A DNA stretch of 25,537 bases from JAWVZU01 sp033722075 (GTDB lineage: Bacteria > Pseudomonadota > Gammaproteobacteria > Xanthomonadales > SZUA-38). Both the position numbers and the translations under genes were made by a program. This document shows positions 1 to 7,612 of the stretch, in pieces; position 1 is the first letter of the stretch, and every line of letters begins with the position of its first letter. The DNA lies in NCBI GenBank assembly GCA_033722075.1, contig JAWVZU010000018.1, positions 1 to 25,537 of the forward strand, written 5' to 3'. Below the pieces are notes generated by a model. It had not been told where the DNA came from. It was given only the letters and a program-made list of their open reading frames with translations, and did not search any database.

Positions 1-132
1 ACGGGATTTGTGCGACAATCTGGTTAAGTTGCCTCATTTGATCTGAATAAAAGCTGACAATCTGGAGGTTCCCGCCCACCCGCAAAAGCCGCAATCGTTT
101 CCAAGACTGCCCAAGAAACAGCGAGAAGAACG

Positions 133-753
133 ATGCCCAGACGAAAGCCCCGCAATGATGATCTTCGCCGCGCCGTGGCCGTTGAAGCCGCGCGCATCCT
201 CTCCGAACAGGGTATCCGCGACTATCAACTGGCAAAGAAGAAGGCGGCCCGGCGCCTCGGCGTCAGTCCCTATGCCGGTATGCCCAAGAACAGCGAGGTG
301 GAGTTTGCCCTGCGCGAGAGCCTCGAGCTGTTCGGCGGATCTCAACACCGGCAACGCCTGCAAAGGCTGCGCGAAGCGGCGTTGGAAGCTATGCACCACC
401 TGGAGGCTTTCAGCCCACGACTGGTGGGTCCCGTCCTGGATGGAACGGCGGACGAAAACAGTGTGATCGATCTGCAAGTCTTCGCCGAGACCCCGGAGCA
501 ATTTGCTCTCTACCTCGACCAGATCGGGATCCCCTACGATCAGACGGAGTGCGTAATCCGACTCCACGTCAACGCCCAGGAGCCGTTCCCGCTGTTCCAG
601 TTCGACGCCGGAAATCACGCCTACGATGTGGCGGCGCTGCCGATGAAGGCCCTCCGCCAGCCGCCGCTGAGTCCGATTGACGGAAAGCCCATGCGGCGTG
701 CCAGCGCCTATGCGCTGCGCGAGCTGATGGCCGCGGAATGCGCCGCGGCCTGA
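133..753 (+). CDS. Conserved uncharacterised protein (206 aa)
   Basis: I recognise this only as a type of uncharacterised protein found in Pseudomonas/Xanthomonas-like gammaproteobacteria; no function can be assigned. The N-terminal part (about residues 8-45) is basic and helical, with alternating Arg/Lys and Ala, and superficially resembles a DNA-binding helix bundle. The middle carries a well-kept block around residues 95-107 (RLVGPVLDGTADE), and the tail has a second block, IDGKPMRRAS, near residues 183-192. There is no signal peptide or membrane segment, so it should be cytoplasmic. A purine-rich GAGAAG lies a few bases before the ATG and supports this start. The gene is monocistronic as far as the window shows, and it converges on the small membrane protein gene downstream. 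The last codons lie in a strong GC-rich hairpin (729-750). Confidence 0.85.
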   Translation: MPRRKPRNDDLRRAVAVEAARILSEQGIRDYQLAKKKAARRLGVSPYAGMPKNSEVEFALRESLELFGGSQHRQRLQRLREAALEAMHHLEAFSPRLVGPVLDGTADENSVIDLQVFAETPEQFALYLDQIGIPYDQTECVIRLHVNAQEPFPLFQFDAGNHAYDVAALPMKALRQPPLSPIDGKPMRRASAYALRELMAAECAAA

Positions 754-771
754 GGACTAGTGCTGCACTAG
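729..771. other. Two adjacent hairpins between convergent genes
   Basis: GGCCGCGG at 729-736 pairs perfectly with CCGCGGCC at 743-750 (8-bp stem, 6-nt loop) just before the stop codon of the upstream gene. CTAGTG at 757-762 pairs with CACTAG at 766-771 (3-nt loop) and covers the stop of the opposing gene. Neither is followed by a T-run, so these are not textbook intrinsic terminators. They may still act as mRNA 3' end structures for the two convergent genes. Confidence 0.4.
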
Positions 772-1016
772 ACTCTGATCAGGTGACTGCGGCGACGGCG
801 ACGTGCGCTATGACGCCTGATGATAGCGGCCCCGATTGCCCAGAGCAGATCGTAGCGAACCCACAGGAGACTGAGCAGCGGGATCGTCACCAGCCACAGT
901 TCCGAACCACCCAGCGGAGCCAGCAGGGCTGAGACCGGCGTCGTCTGCCCCAGCAGCAGGCCGAGAGCGATCCATAGTGCGAGAACGACAGTGAGGGATG
1001 CCTTGATGGAGGACAT
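768..1016 (-). CDS. Small two-segment membrane protein (82 aa)
   Basis: Not recognised as a named family. The protein has two hydrophobic stretches, about residues 7-25 and 38-60, separated by a short Gly/Pro-containing turn. It ends in a strongly basic tail (IIRRHSARRRRRSH), as expected for an inner-membrane protein with a cytoplasmic positive end. An in-frame ATG at 1046 would add ten residues. I prefer the ATG at 1016 because it places the hydrophobic segment close to the N-terminus, but the ribosome-binding sequence is weak for both. The gene lies between two plus-strand genes and is divergent from the alpha/beta hydrolase. Its coding status rests on composition and topology only. Confidence 0.55.
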   Translation of the reverse strand: MSSIKASLTVVLALWIALGLLLGQTTPVSALLAPLGGSELWLVTIPLLSLLWVRYDLLWAIGAAIIRRHSARRRRRSHLIRV

Positions 1017-1082
1017 GCGCTTGATTCCTTCGGTGCTCACCATCAAGAATCACCTGACCGCTTCTCAAAACCCGCGAACCGC

Positions 1083-2060
1083 ATGCGCATCCGATCACTG
1101 ATCCTCACCGCCGCACTCACCATCCTGGTCCTGGCAGGCGGGGTCACGGCGTTCGTTCAATTTCGCCCCGAGGCCGCCTACCAGGCGGTGGTCGGCCTCG
1201 AGCGCTGGCGCGCCGATCTCGAGACCCGATCCCTGTCGGCCGGTGCTTACCGGTGGAGCTACCTGAGAGGCGGCGAAGGCCCGCCGTTGCTGCTGCTTCA
1301 TGGCTTCGGCGCGGACAAGGACAACTGGACGCGCATCGGCCCTTACCTGACCGACCACTTCGAGGTGATCGCTCCGGACCTGATCGGGTTCGGGACGAGT
1401 TCCCGGCCCGGGGACGCCGATTACGCGATCCGCGCCCAGGCGCAGCGGGTACTGGAATTCGCCGACGCCGCGGGACTGGAGCAATTTCACGTCGGCGGCA
1501 GCTCCATGGGCGGCTACATTGCCGGCGCACTGGCCGGGCTGGCGCCGGAGCGCGTCCTGTCCCTGTGGCTGATTGCTCCCGGCGGCGTCCTTGCCGCGCC
1601 ACCCAGCGAGATGTTCCTGAGCATCGAGCAGGGCATCAATCCGCTGAACCCGCGAACGATCGACGAATTCGAGACGACGCTCGCTTTCGTCTTCCACCGC
1701 CGGCCCTTCATCCCCGGGCCGCTACGCGCCTATCTGGCCCGGGTCATGACCGAGCGGCAGGGTCTCCTGGAAAAGATCTTCTCGGATCTCCGCTACCGCT
1801 CGCAGCCGCTGGAAGCATACCTGCAGGGCAACACCACGCCCGCCTTCATCCTGTGGGGCGAGCATGACCGGGTCCTGCACCCCTCGGGTACCTCCGTGCT
1901 GACCGGAATCATGCCCAATGCAGAAGATCACGTCATGCCCGATACGGGCCACCTGCCGATGATCGAACGGCCGGCCGAGTCCGCCGAACTGTACCTCGAC
2001 TGGTTCCAGCGACGGTTTCCCGGTCAGGGCACCGGTTCCGGATCCAGCACCAGCCGGTAG
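1083..2060 (+). CDS. Alpha/beta-fold hydrolase, membrane-anchored or secreted
   Basis: A lipase/esterase-type alpha/beta hydrolase of 325 residues. Residues 5-25 form a hydrophobic N-terminal segment that is either an uncleaved anchor or a signal peptide, so the enzyme probably faces the periplasm. The oxyanion-hole motif HGFG is at residues 73-76. The nucleophile elbow G-S-S-M-G is at 139-143, with Ser141 the likely nucleophile. Asp262 (WGEHDRV) and His290 (DTGHLP) complete a plausible catalytic triad. This layout is typical of the family that includes Moraxella Lip3-like lipases and many peroxidase/hydrolase-like relatives, so the substrate cannot be read from sequence. The Shine-Dalgarno sequence is weak. 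Its 3' end overlaps the convergent PhoD-like gene by 37 bp. Confidence 0.9.
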   Translation: MRIRSLILTAALTILVLAGGVTAFVQFRPEAAYQAVVGLERWRADLETRSLSAGAYRWSYLRGGEGPPLLLLHGFGADKDNWTRIGPYLTDHFEVIAPDLIGFGTSSRPGDADYAIRAQAQRVLEFADAAGLEQFHVGGSSMGGYIAGALAGLAPERVLSLWLIAPGGVLAAPPSEMFLSIEQGINPLNPRTIDEFETTLAFVFHRRPFIPGPLRAYLARVMTERQGLLEKIFSDLRYRSQPLEAYLQGNTTPAFILWGEHDRVLHPSGTSVLTGIMPNAEDHVMPDTGHLPMIERPAESAELYLDWFQRRFPGQGTGSGSSTSR

Positions 2061-3454
2061 AGCTCCTCCCCGAGCGCCGAGACCAGGCGCACGTCAAAGC
2101 GACCGTTGGCGTCGATTTCGATCCAGCCGAAGTTGAAAAAGCGCAGCGCGTCCGGATAGGCGAGCGCCTGGTCGATCGCCGGGGCATGATAGAAAAGCCG
2201 CCTCGGTCGCAGCGAATGGTCCAGTTCCCGGGAGGGAAAGATCCCCGCGTTCAGGGGTCCGGAAACGAATTCGTGGAAGCGGTAGTCGGGATATTCCGAG
2301 AACGGCCGGTACTCGAAACCGGTCGCATGATGAACGTCGGTCGTGAGCCAGACCATGTTCCGGACCTCGGGCGCCAGCGCTCTCAGGATGCCGGTCAGTT
2401 CGGCCTCGAAGCCACCCGGCGCACCCTGATCGGACCAGCCGTCCCGGCCGTTGGTCGGCGGATAGCCGGTAGGGATGGCGATGGGGACGCCGGAGACCAC
2501 GATCTTCCAGGTCGCCGAAGAACGCCGGAGGCCGTCGACCAGCCAACGCTTCTGGACATCACCGAGCATGGTCTTGCCGGGGCCGTCGGGCAGGGCATTG
2601 GGATCGCGGTGAGAGCGGTTGTCCAGGATGAACAACTCCAGATGGCGCCCCCAGCGAACCGACCGGTAGAACGCGCCGGGGCGGGCGCCCTCGATCGGAT
2701 TGAAATCCAGGAATGCCGCACGACCGGGCGCAAAACGGTCCCCCGCCGTGTCCGGCGAAAAGTCGTTCACGACCTCGTGATCGTCCCACACCGCGTAGTA
2801 CGGTATGGACGCCAGGAAGCGGCGAAAACTCGTGTCTGCGCGAGTGTAGATCCAGTGCCGATGGAAGCTCTCCACACGGGTCCCCGCCGGCTCGGGACCG
2901 GGCACCTGCGCATTCCCGTAGCGCCCCTCGCCGAGACAGTGATTGTCAGCGTAGATCAGGTCGCCCAGGGCGATGAAGAAATGCGGCGCCCGGTCGGCCA
3001 TCGCATCGAAGATGGGAAAGCCGCGGGCGGCGTCCCGGCAGACGTTCTGCCCGCCGAGGTCACCGCCCCAGACGAATCGCACCGAGGCTCGGGTGTCCGG
3101 CGCAGGCGCAGTCCGGAAGCGGCCGCCCGCCAGTTCCCTGCCGGCCGCGGATCGGATCCGGTACCGGTATTGCGTTTCCGGCCGCAGCCCGGAAAAGCGA
3201 TGTTCCGCCCGGTCACTACGCTCGGCGGCGATCACGGCGAGCGCCTGCTCCCGGTCCCGACCGGATTCCAGCCGAAGCGCCACCTCGTCATGCCCCGGGG
3301 CGCGCACCCAGAGACGCGCCGAATGTTCGGTTACCTCGGCAACCAGCGCGGCGATTTCCGGGTCCCGCATGGAACCCGGGCTCGAACATCCGGCCAGAAC
3401 GGCCAGCAGGATCGTTCCGATGTAAAGTGAGCGAACGATCGCCCCGTCAGCCAT
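2024..3454 (-). CDS. PhoD-like alkaline phosphatase/phosphodiesterase lipoprotein
   Basis: A metallophosphoesterase of the PhoD family (476 aa), expected to hydrolyse phosphomonoesters or phosphodiesters. The N-terminus has a lipoprotein signal with lipobox L-A-G-C, placing the acylated cysteine at residue 23; with Ser at +2, outer-membrane sorting is likely. An N-terminal Fn3-like domain (about 30-120) precedes the catalytic domain. Metal-site motifs in order are GGD near 130-132, GDLIYADN at 164-171, WDDHEVVND at 223-231 and TTDVHHA at 371-377. I chose the ATG at 3454 over an upstream in-frame ATG at 3469. It overlaps the stop of the WYL regulator gene as ATGGCTGA, implying translational coupling, and gives a compact lipoprotein signal. 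The two genes probably form one transcript. Confidence 0.92.
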   Translation of the reverse strand: MADGAIVRSLYIGTILLAVLAGCSSPGSMRDPEIAALVAEVTEHSARLWVRAPGHDEVALRLESGRDREQALAVIAAERSDRAEHRFSGLRPETQYRYRIRSAAGRELAGGRFRTAPAPDTRASVRFVWGGDLGGQNVCRDAARGFPIFDAMADRAPHFFIALGDLIYADNHCLGEGRYGNAQVPGPEPAGTRVESFHRHWIYTRADTSFRRFLASIPYYAVWDDHEVVNDFSPDTAGDRFAPGRAAFLDFNPIEGARPGAFYRSVRWGRHLELFILDNRSHRDPNALPDGPGKTMLGDVQKRWLVDGLRRSSATWKIVVSGVPIAIPTGYPPTNGRDGWSDQGAPGGFEAELTGILRALAPEVRNMVWLTTDVHHATGFEYRPFSEYPDYRFHEFVSGPLNAGIFPSRELDHSLRPRRLFYHAPAIDQALAYPDALRFFNFGWIEIDANGRFDVRLVSALGEELYRLVLDPEPVP

Positions 3455-4412
3455 AGCGGGCCAGCGCATCGCGCAGGCGTTCGATCACCAGCTGTCGCAG
3501 CGCTTCCGGCTCGACCACCTCGACCTCCGCCCCGTAGCGAAGAATGTCCATGACCAGTTCATCGCTGCGACCGTAGGGGACCCGCAGTTCGTAGCGGCCA
3601 TCATCCAGATAACGACCCTCCTGGGCCGAGTGCCAGCGCTCGTCGGCGACCCACTCTGCCATGCGCGGCGTAAAACGCAGCACGGCAGTGGCCTCGGCCG
3701 GTCCGGCGAAGATCCCGTAGGCCGACTGGAAATGCCGGTTGAGCTCCTCGTCAGGGAGGACCTTCCTCGACTCCTCGGACACCGTGATGCCGGCAATCCG
3801 CTCGAGCGCAAAGGAGCGCAGGCCCTTGCGCAGATGGCACCAGGCATCCAGGTACCAGTTCTCCCGGTAACTGGTCAGCCGCTGGGGCGAGACCGTTCGT
3901 TCCGTTTCCTCGGGACTCGTTCGCCCCCGGTAGGTGAACTGCAGTCGCCGATCCCGCGCCAGGCCCGTCAGCGCGGCCCGGAACACCTCCCGCGGCACGT
4001 CGCGTCCGCCATGGTGAATGATCCGGATGAAGCGGTCCACGGTGTCGGCATCGAGGCCGCTCTCGGCCAGCAGCGAGGTGATCCGCTCGCGCAGCGTATC
4101 CAGTTCCTCGTCCAGCAGCCCGGGCTGAATGCGGTTGAGCACGGCCCGCGCCGCCACCAGGGCCTGAATCTCGTCGCCGGACATCCAGATCCCCGGCAAT
4201 TCGAAGGCGCCGAGCTGCCGGTCATAGAAAAAATACTTGGTCTCCGGATCCTGCTCGATCGGCGCGCCAAGCTCGTCCCGAAGCGACGCGATCAGCCGAT
4301 ACAGCGTCGCCTGGGAACAGCCCAGCCGCTCCATCAGGACCTGACGCGAGACCGGGGTGCGGCGGGCGCGGAGAATCTCGTGCAGGTGGTAGATTTTCTC
4401 GAGTTTGGACAT
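3447..4412 (-). CDS. WYL-domain transcriptional regulator (YafY-type)
   Basis: A 321-residue regulator with an N-terminal winged helix-turn-helix (about 1-60; the recognition region includes GCSQATLYRLIASL). It has a central WYL domain, and the name-giving motif is visible as NWYLDAWC at 185-192, followed by the basic KGLRSFALERI strand. A C-terminal WCX-type domain spans about 235-315. WYL domains bind small ligands or nucleic acid and control DNA-binding regulators; the ligand here is unknown. The gene is divergent from leuS. Its last bases overlap the start of the PhoD-like lipoprotein gene, which suggests that it is co-transcribed with that gene and may regulate it. Confidence 0.92.
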   Translation of the reverse strand: MSKLEKIYHLHEILRARRTPVSRQVLMERLGCSQATLYRLIASLRDELGAPIEQDPETKYFFYDRQLGAFELPGIWMSGDEIQALVAARAVLNRIQPGLLDEELDTLRERITSLLAESGLDADTVDRFIRIIHHGGRDVPREVFRAALTGLARDRRLQFTYRGRTSPEETERTVSPQRLTSYRENWYLDAWCHLRKGLRSFALERIAGITVSEESRKVLPDEELNRHFQSAYGIFAGPAEATAVLRFTPRMAEWVADERWHSAQEGRYLDDGRYELRVPYGRSDELVMDILRYGAEVEVVEPEALRQLVIERLRDALARYG

Positions 4413-4498
4413 CAGCTGACCGGTTTGAGATAAGCCGGGAACGGGCCTGCCGATCAGGCCGTCGCCATAAAGCGTGGATGGACCCCCGATCGCTTCCC

Positions 4499-4504
4499 TA
4501 TAAT
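4499..4504 (+). promoter_or_regulatory. Candidate -10 box of the leuS operon
   Basis: A perfect TATAAT lies 51 bases before the leuS ATG in the intergenic region shared with the divergent WYL regulator. The expected -35 position (about 4476-4481) shows no good TTGACA match, so either an activator or another element would be needed. The assignment rests on the -10 box alone. Confidence 0.45.
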
Positions 4505-4555
4505 ACAGCGCTTTGCCGGCAGGGAAGACCGGCGCCGACCAGGCGAAAGGATTTT

Positions 4556-7135
4556 ATGCAGGAACAGTACAACCCGCACGTCATCGAGCCCGATGTCCAG
4601 GCCGACTGGGAAGAGAGCGAAGCCTTCAAGGTCGTCGAAGACCCGGACCGCGAAAAGTTCTATTGCCTGTCCATGCTGCCCTATCCCAGCGGGCGGCTGC
4701 ACATGGGGCACGTCCGGAACTACACCATCGGCGACGTGATCAGCCGCTTCCAGCGCATGGCGGGAAAGAACGTCATGCAGCCCATGGGCTGGGACGCGTT
4801 CGGACTTCCGGCCGAGAACGCCGCGATCAAGCACGGCATTCCCCCGGCCGCCTGGACCTACGAGAACATCGACCACATGCGAGCCCAGTTCAAGCGCCTT
4901 GGGTTTGCCTTCGACTGGTCCAGGGAAGTGGCCACCTGCCGACCGGAATACTACCGCTGGGAACAGCTGATGTTCGTGCGGCTGTTCGAGAAAGGTCTGG
5001 TCTATCGCAAGAGCTCGGTCGTCAACTGGGACCCGGTGGACCAGACGGTGCTGGCCAATGAGCAGGTCATCGACGGACGGGGCTGGCGCTCCGGCGCGCC
5101 GGTGGAGCGACGCGAGATTCCCCAGTGGTTCCTGAAGATCACCGACTATGCCGACGAACTGCTCGAGGAACTCGACCGGCTGGAGGGCTGGCCCGATGCG
5201 GTCAAGACCATGCAGACCAACTGGATCGGCCGCTCGGAGGGCCTCGAGATCAGCTTCCAGGTCGCGGATCACGAAGAGCCGCTCACCGTCTACACGACGC
5301 GCCCGGACACGCTGCTGGGCGTTACCTACATGGCTGTGGCGCCGGAGCACCCGCTGGCAACCGAAGCGGCGGCAAAGTCACCCGAGCTGCATGCGTTCAT
5401 TCAGGAAACGCGCAAGCTGCAGGCCTCCGAGGCCGCCATGGAGACCCTGGAGAAGAAAGGCCTGCCGCTGGGCATCGACGCGATCCACCCGATCACCGGC
5501 GACCGGATCCCGATCTGGGTAGGCAACTTCGTTCTGATGAGCTACGGCACCGGTGCGGTGATGGCCGTGCCCGGACACGACCAGCGGGACTGGGAGTTCG
5601 CCACCACCTACGGTCTGCCGATCCACCAGGTGATCGCGCCAGCGGACGGCTCGGAGGCGGATCTGTCGCAGGGCGCCTTCGTCGAGAAAGGGGTCCTCGT
5701 GAATTCCGGCGAATACGACGGGATGAGTTCGCAGGAGGCCTTCGATGCCCTGGCGGACCGCTTCGAGAAAGCCGGCACGGGTCAGCGACGGGTCAACTAC
5801 CGGCTGCGGGACTGGGGTGTTTCACGTCAACGTTACTGGGGCTGCCCGATCCCCGTGATCTACTGCGACGACTGCGGGTCGGTGCCGGTGCCGGAGAAGG
5901 ATCTGCCGGTGGTACTGCCCGAGGACGTGGCGTTCATGGGCGTCGCCTCACCGATCAAGGCGGACCCGACCTGGCGTCAGACCACGTGTCCGAACTGCGG
6001 CGGGCCGGCGGAGCGCGAGACCGACACGTTCGACACGTTTGTCGAATCCAGCTGGTACTACGCCCGGTATTGCTGCCCGGACGCCGACGGCATCGTGGAT
6101 GAGCGCGCCGACTACTGGCTGCCCATCGATCAATACATCGGCGGCATCGAACACGCCGTATTGCACCTGCTCTATTTCCGCTTCTGGCACAAGCTCATGC
6201 GCGACGCGGGCCTGGTCAGTTCGGACGAACCGGCGACCCGGCTGCTGTGCCAGGGCATGGTCGTTGCCGAAACCTATTACCGGCAGGAGGGCGACGAGAC
6301 GATCTATTTCAACCCGGCCGATGTGGACGTGGAACGGGACGAAAAGGGGCGGATCGAGCGCGCGATTCTGCGCGAGGACGGCCAGCCGGTCACCGTGGGC
6401 CGCATCGAGAAGATGTCCAAGTCCAAGAACAATGGGGTCGATCCCGCGGACCTGATCGGCGAGTACGGCGCCGACACGGTGCGGCTTTTCACCATGTTCG
6501 CTTCGCCGCCGGACCAGGCGCTCGAGTGGTCGGACGCCGGGGTGGAGGGCGCTTTCCGTTTTCTGAAGCGTCTCTGGCGGCAGGTCTACGATCATGCCCA
6601 GGGCGGACAGCCGCCGGCACTGGACACGAGCCGGCTGACCGACGAGCAACGGGCCATCCGGCGTCGGGTACACGAGACCCTGGCCAAGGTCGGGGACGAT
6701 ATCGGCCGGCGCTACACCTTCAATACGGCCATTGCTGCGGTGATGGAGCTCAGCAACGCACTGGCCCGTTTCGAAGACGCCAGCGACCAGGGACGAGCGG
6801 TAGCCCGGGAGGCCTGGGAAATCGTCGCCCTGATCCTTTCGCCGATCGTGCCGCACGTTTGCGAAACACTGTGGCAGGCCCTGGGGCACACCGACCTTAA
6901 GGACCAGGCGTGGCCCACGGTCGACGAGGACGCGCTCGAACGGGATGCGGTGACCATCGTGGTCCAGGTCAACGGCAAGGTGCGGGGCCGGGTGCAGGTC
7001 GCGCCGGGTGCCGACCAGGACACGGTCAAGGCCGCGGCCATGGAAGACGACAACGTCACCCGTTTCCTCGAGGGCAAGTCGATCCGCAAGATCATTCTGG
7101 TACCGGACAAGCTGATTAACCTGGTGGTGGGATGA
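4556..7135 (+). CDS. leuS: Leucyl-tRNA synthetase
   Basis: Class I aminoacyl-tRNA synthetase that charges tRNA-Leu. The chosen ATG at 4556 gives 859 residues, close to the E. coli enzyme, and is preceded by the purine-rich GGCGAAAGGA. A more upstream ATG (4478) would lie before the -10 box and is rejected. The HIGH signature appears as HMGH at 49-52, and KMSKS is at 619-623. The CP1 editing domain is marked by TTRPDTLLGVTYM. The C-terminal anticodon-binding and leucine-specific regions are complete (ending in a VQVNGKVRG block and a short tail). Paired CxxC motifs (CDDC, CPNC) in the middle look like a zinc-binding insert. It is the first gene of the leuS-lptE-holA-nadD-rsfS-rlmH cluster, and its stop overlaps the lptE start by ATGA. 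Confidence 0.99.
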   Translation: MQEQYNPHVIEPDVQADWEESEAFKVVEDPDREKFYCLSMLPYPSGRLHMGHVRNYTIGDVISRFQRMAGKNVMQPMGWDAFGLPAENAAIKHGIPPAAWTYENIDHMRAQFKRLGFAFDWSREVATCRPEYYRWEQLMFVRLFEKGLVYRKSSVVNWDPVDQTVLANEQVIDGRGWRSGAPVERREIPQWFLKITDYADELLEELDRLEGWPDAVKTMQTNWIGRSEGLEISFQVADHEEPLTVYTTRPDTLLGVTYMAVAPEHPLATEAAAKSPELHAFIQETRKLQASEAAMETLEKKGLPLGIDAIHPITGDRIPIWVGNFVLMSYGTGAVMAVPGHDQRDWEFATTYGLPIHQVIAPADGSEADLSQGAFVEKGVLVNSGEYDGMSSQEAFDALADRFEKAGTGQRRVNYRLRDWGVSRQRYWGCPIPVIYCDDCGSVPVPEKDLPVVLPEDVAFMGVASPIKADPTWRQTTCPNCGGPAERETDTFDTFVESSWYYARYCCPDADGIVDERADYWLPIDQYIGGIEHAVLHLLYFRFWHKLMRDAGLVSSDEPATRLLCQGMVVAETYYRQEGDETIYFNPADVDVERDEKGRIERAILREDGQPVTVGRIEKMSKSKNNGVDPADLIGEYGADTVRLFTMFASPPDQALEWSDAGVEGAFRFLKRLWRQVYDHAQGGQPPALDTSRLTDEQRAIRRRVHETLAKVGDDIGRRYTFNTAIAAVMELSNALARFEDASDQGRAVAREAWEIVALILSPIVPHVCETLWQALGHTDLKDQAWPTVDEDALERDAVTIVVQVNGKVRGRVQVAPGADQDTVKAAAMEDDNVTRFLEGKSIRKIILVPDKLINLVVG

Positions 7136-7608
7136 AGCGCGCGATCCTGATCACAGCCGCGCTTTTGCTCACCGCCTGCGGCTTCGAATTGCGTGACAGC
7201 GCGGATCTGCCGGCCACCATGCAGAAGACCCATGTCGATGCACCCGGAAGTGCCGGAGCGCTTGCTCGCGAGCTCGATCGACTGTTGCGCGGCAGCCAGG
7301 TGGAGATCACCGGGCCGGCCCAGGCAACGGCCGTTCTGAAGATCGAAAGCGAACAGATGCGACGCCAGGTCCAGTCCGTCGGATCGACCGCCCGGGCGCG
7401 CGAATTCGCGCTGGAATATTCAGTCAGCTTCCGCCTGCTCGGACCCGCCGGAGAGGAACTACGGCCGCTGCAGAGTCTCCAGCTGCGGCGCGATTTCACC
7501 TTCGACGAAAACCAGGTACTCGGCACGACCCGCGAGGAAGAACTGATCGCCGAGGAACTGCGGCGCAGCATGGCGGGCCAGATCCTGCGCGCGCTGGAAG
7601 TCCGATGA
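7132..7608 (+). CDS. lptE: LPS-assembly lipoprotein LptE
   Basis: Outer-membrane lipoprotein that plugs the LptD barrel and helps insert lipopolysaccharide into the outer leaflet. It has 158 residues. The signal peptide ends in the lipobox L-T-A-C with the acylated Cys at residue 16, followed by the typical CGF-x-LR start of mature LptE. The remainder fits the small alpha/beta LptE fold, including the late TREEELIAEELRRSMAGQILRAL helix region. LptE proteins are weakly conserved, so the call also relies on its invariant place between leuS and holA. The ATG overlaps the leuS stop (ATGA), implying coupled translation. Confidence 0.93.
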   Translation: MKRAILITAALLLTACGFELRDSADLPATMQKTHVDAPGSAGALARELDRLLRGSQVEITGPAQATAVLKIESEQMRRQVQSVGSTARAREFALEYSVSFRLLGPAGEELRPLQSLQLRRDFTFDENQVLGTTREEELIAEELRRSMAGQILRALEVR

Positions 7609-7612
7609 GGCG

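Noticed and set aside
1..132. Search for an RNA gene or promoter at the window start
   Set aside because: No cloverleaf, strong hairpin or convincing -35/-10 pair could be seen; only the ribosome-binding GAGAAG before 133 is supported.
1022..1052. Inverted repeat TGATTC-N19-GAATCA in the divergent region before the hydrolase gene
   Set aside because: The arms are only six bases with a long spacer, which is easily met by chance; no other sign of an operator.
2186..3430. Open frame of 414 codons on the plus strand, antisense to the PhoD-like gene
   Set aside because: It is a high-GC shadow: Arg/Pro-rich composition, no recognisable motifs, and the opposite strand carries an intact PhoD-family protein.
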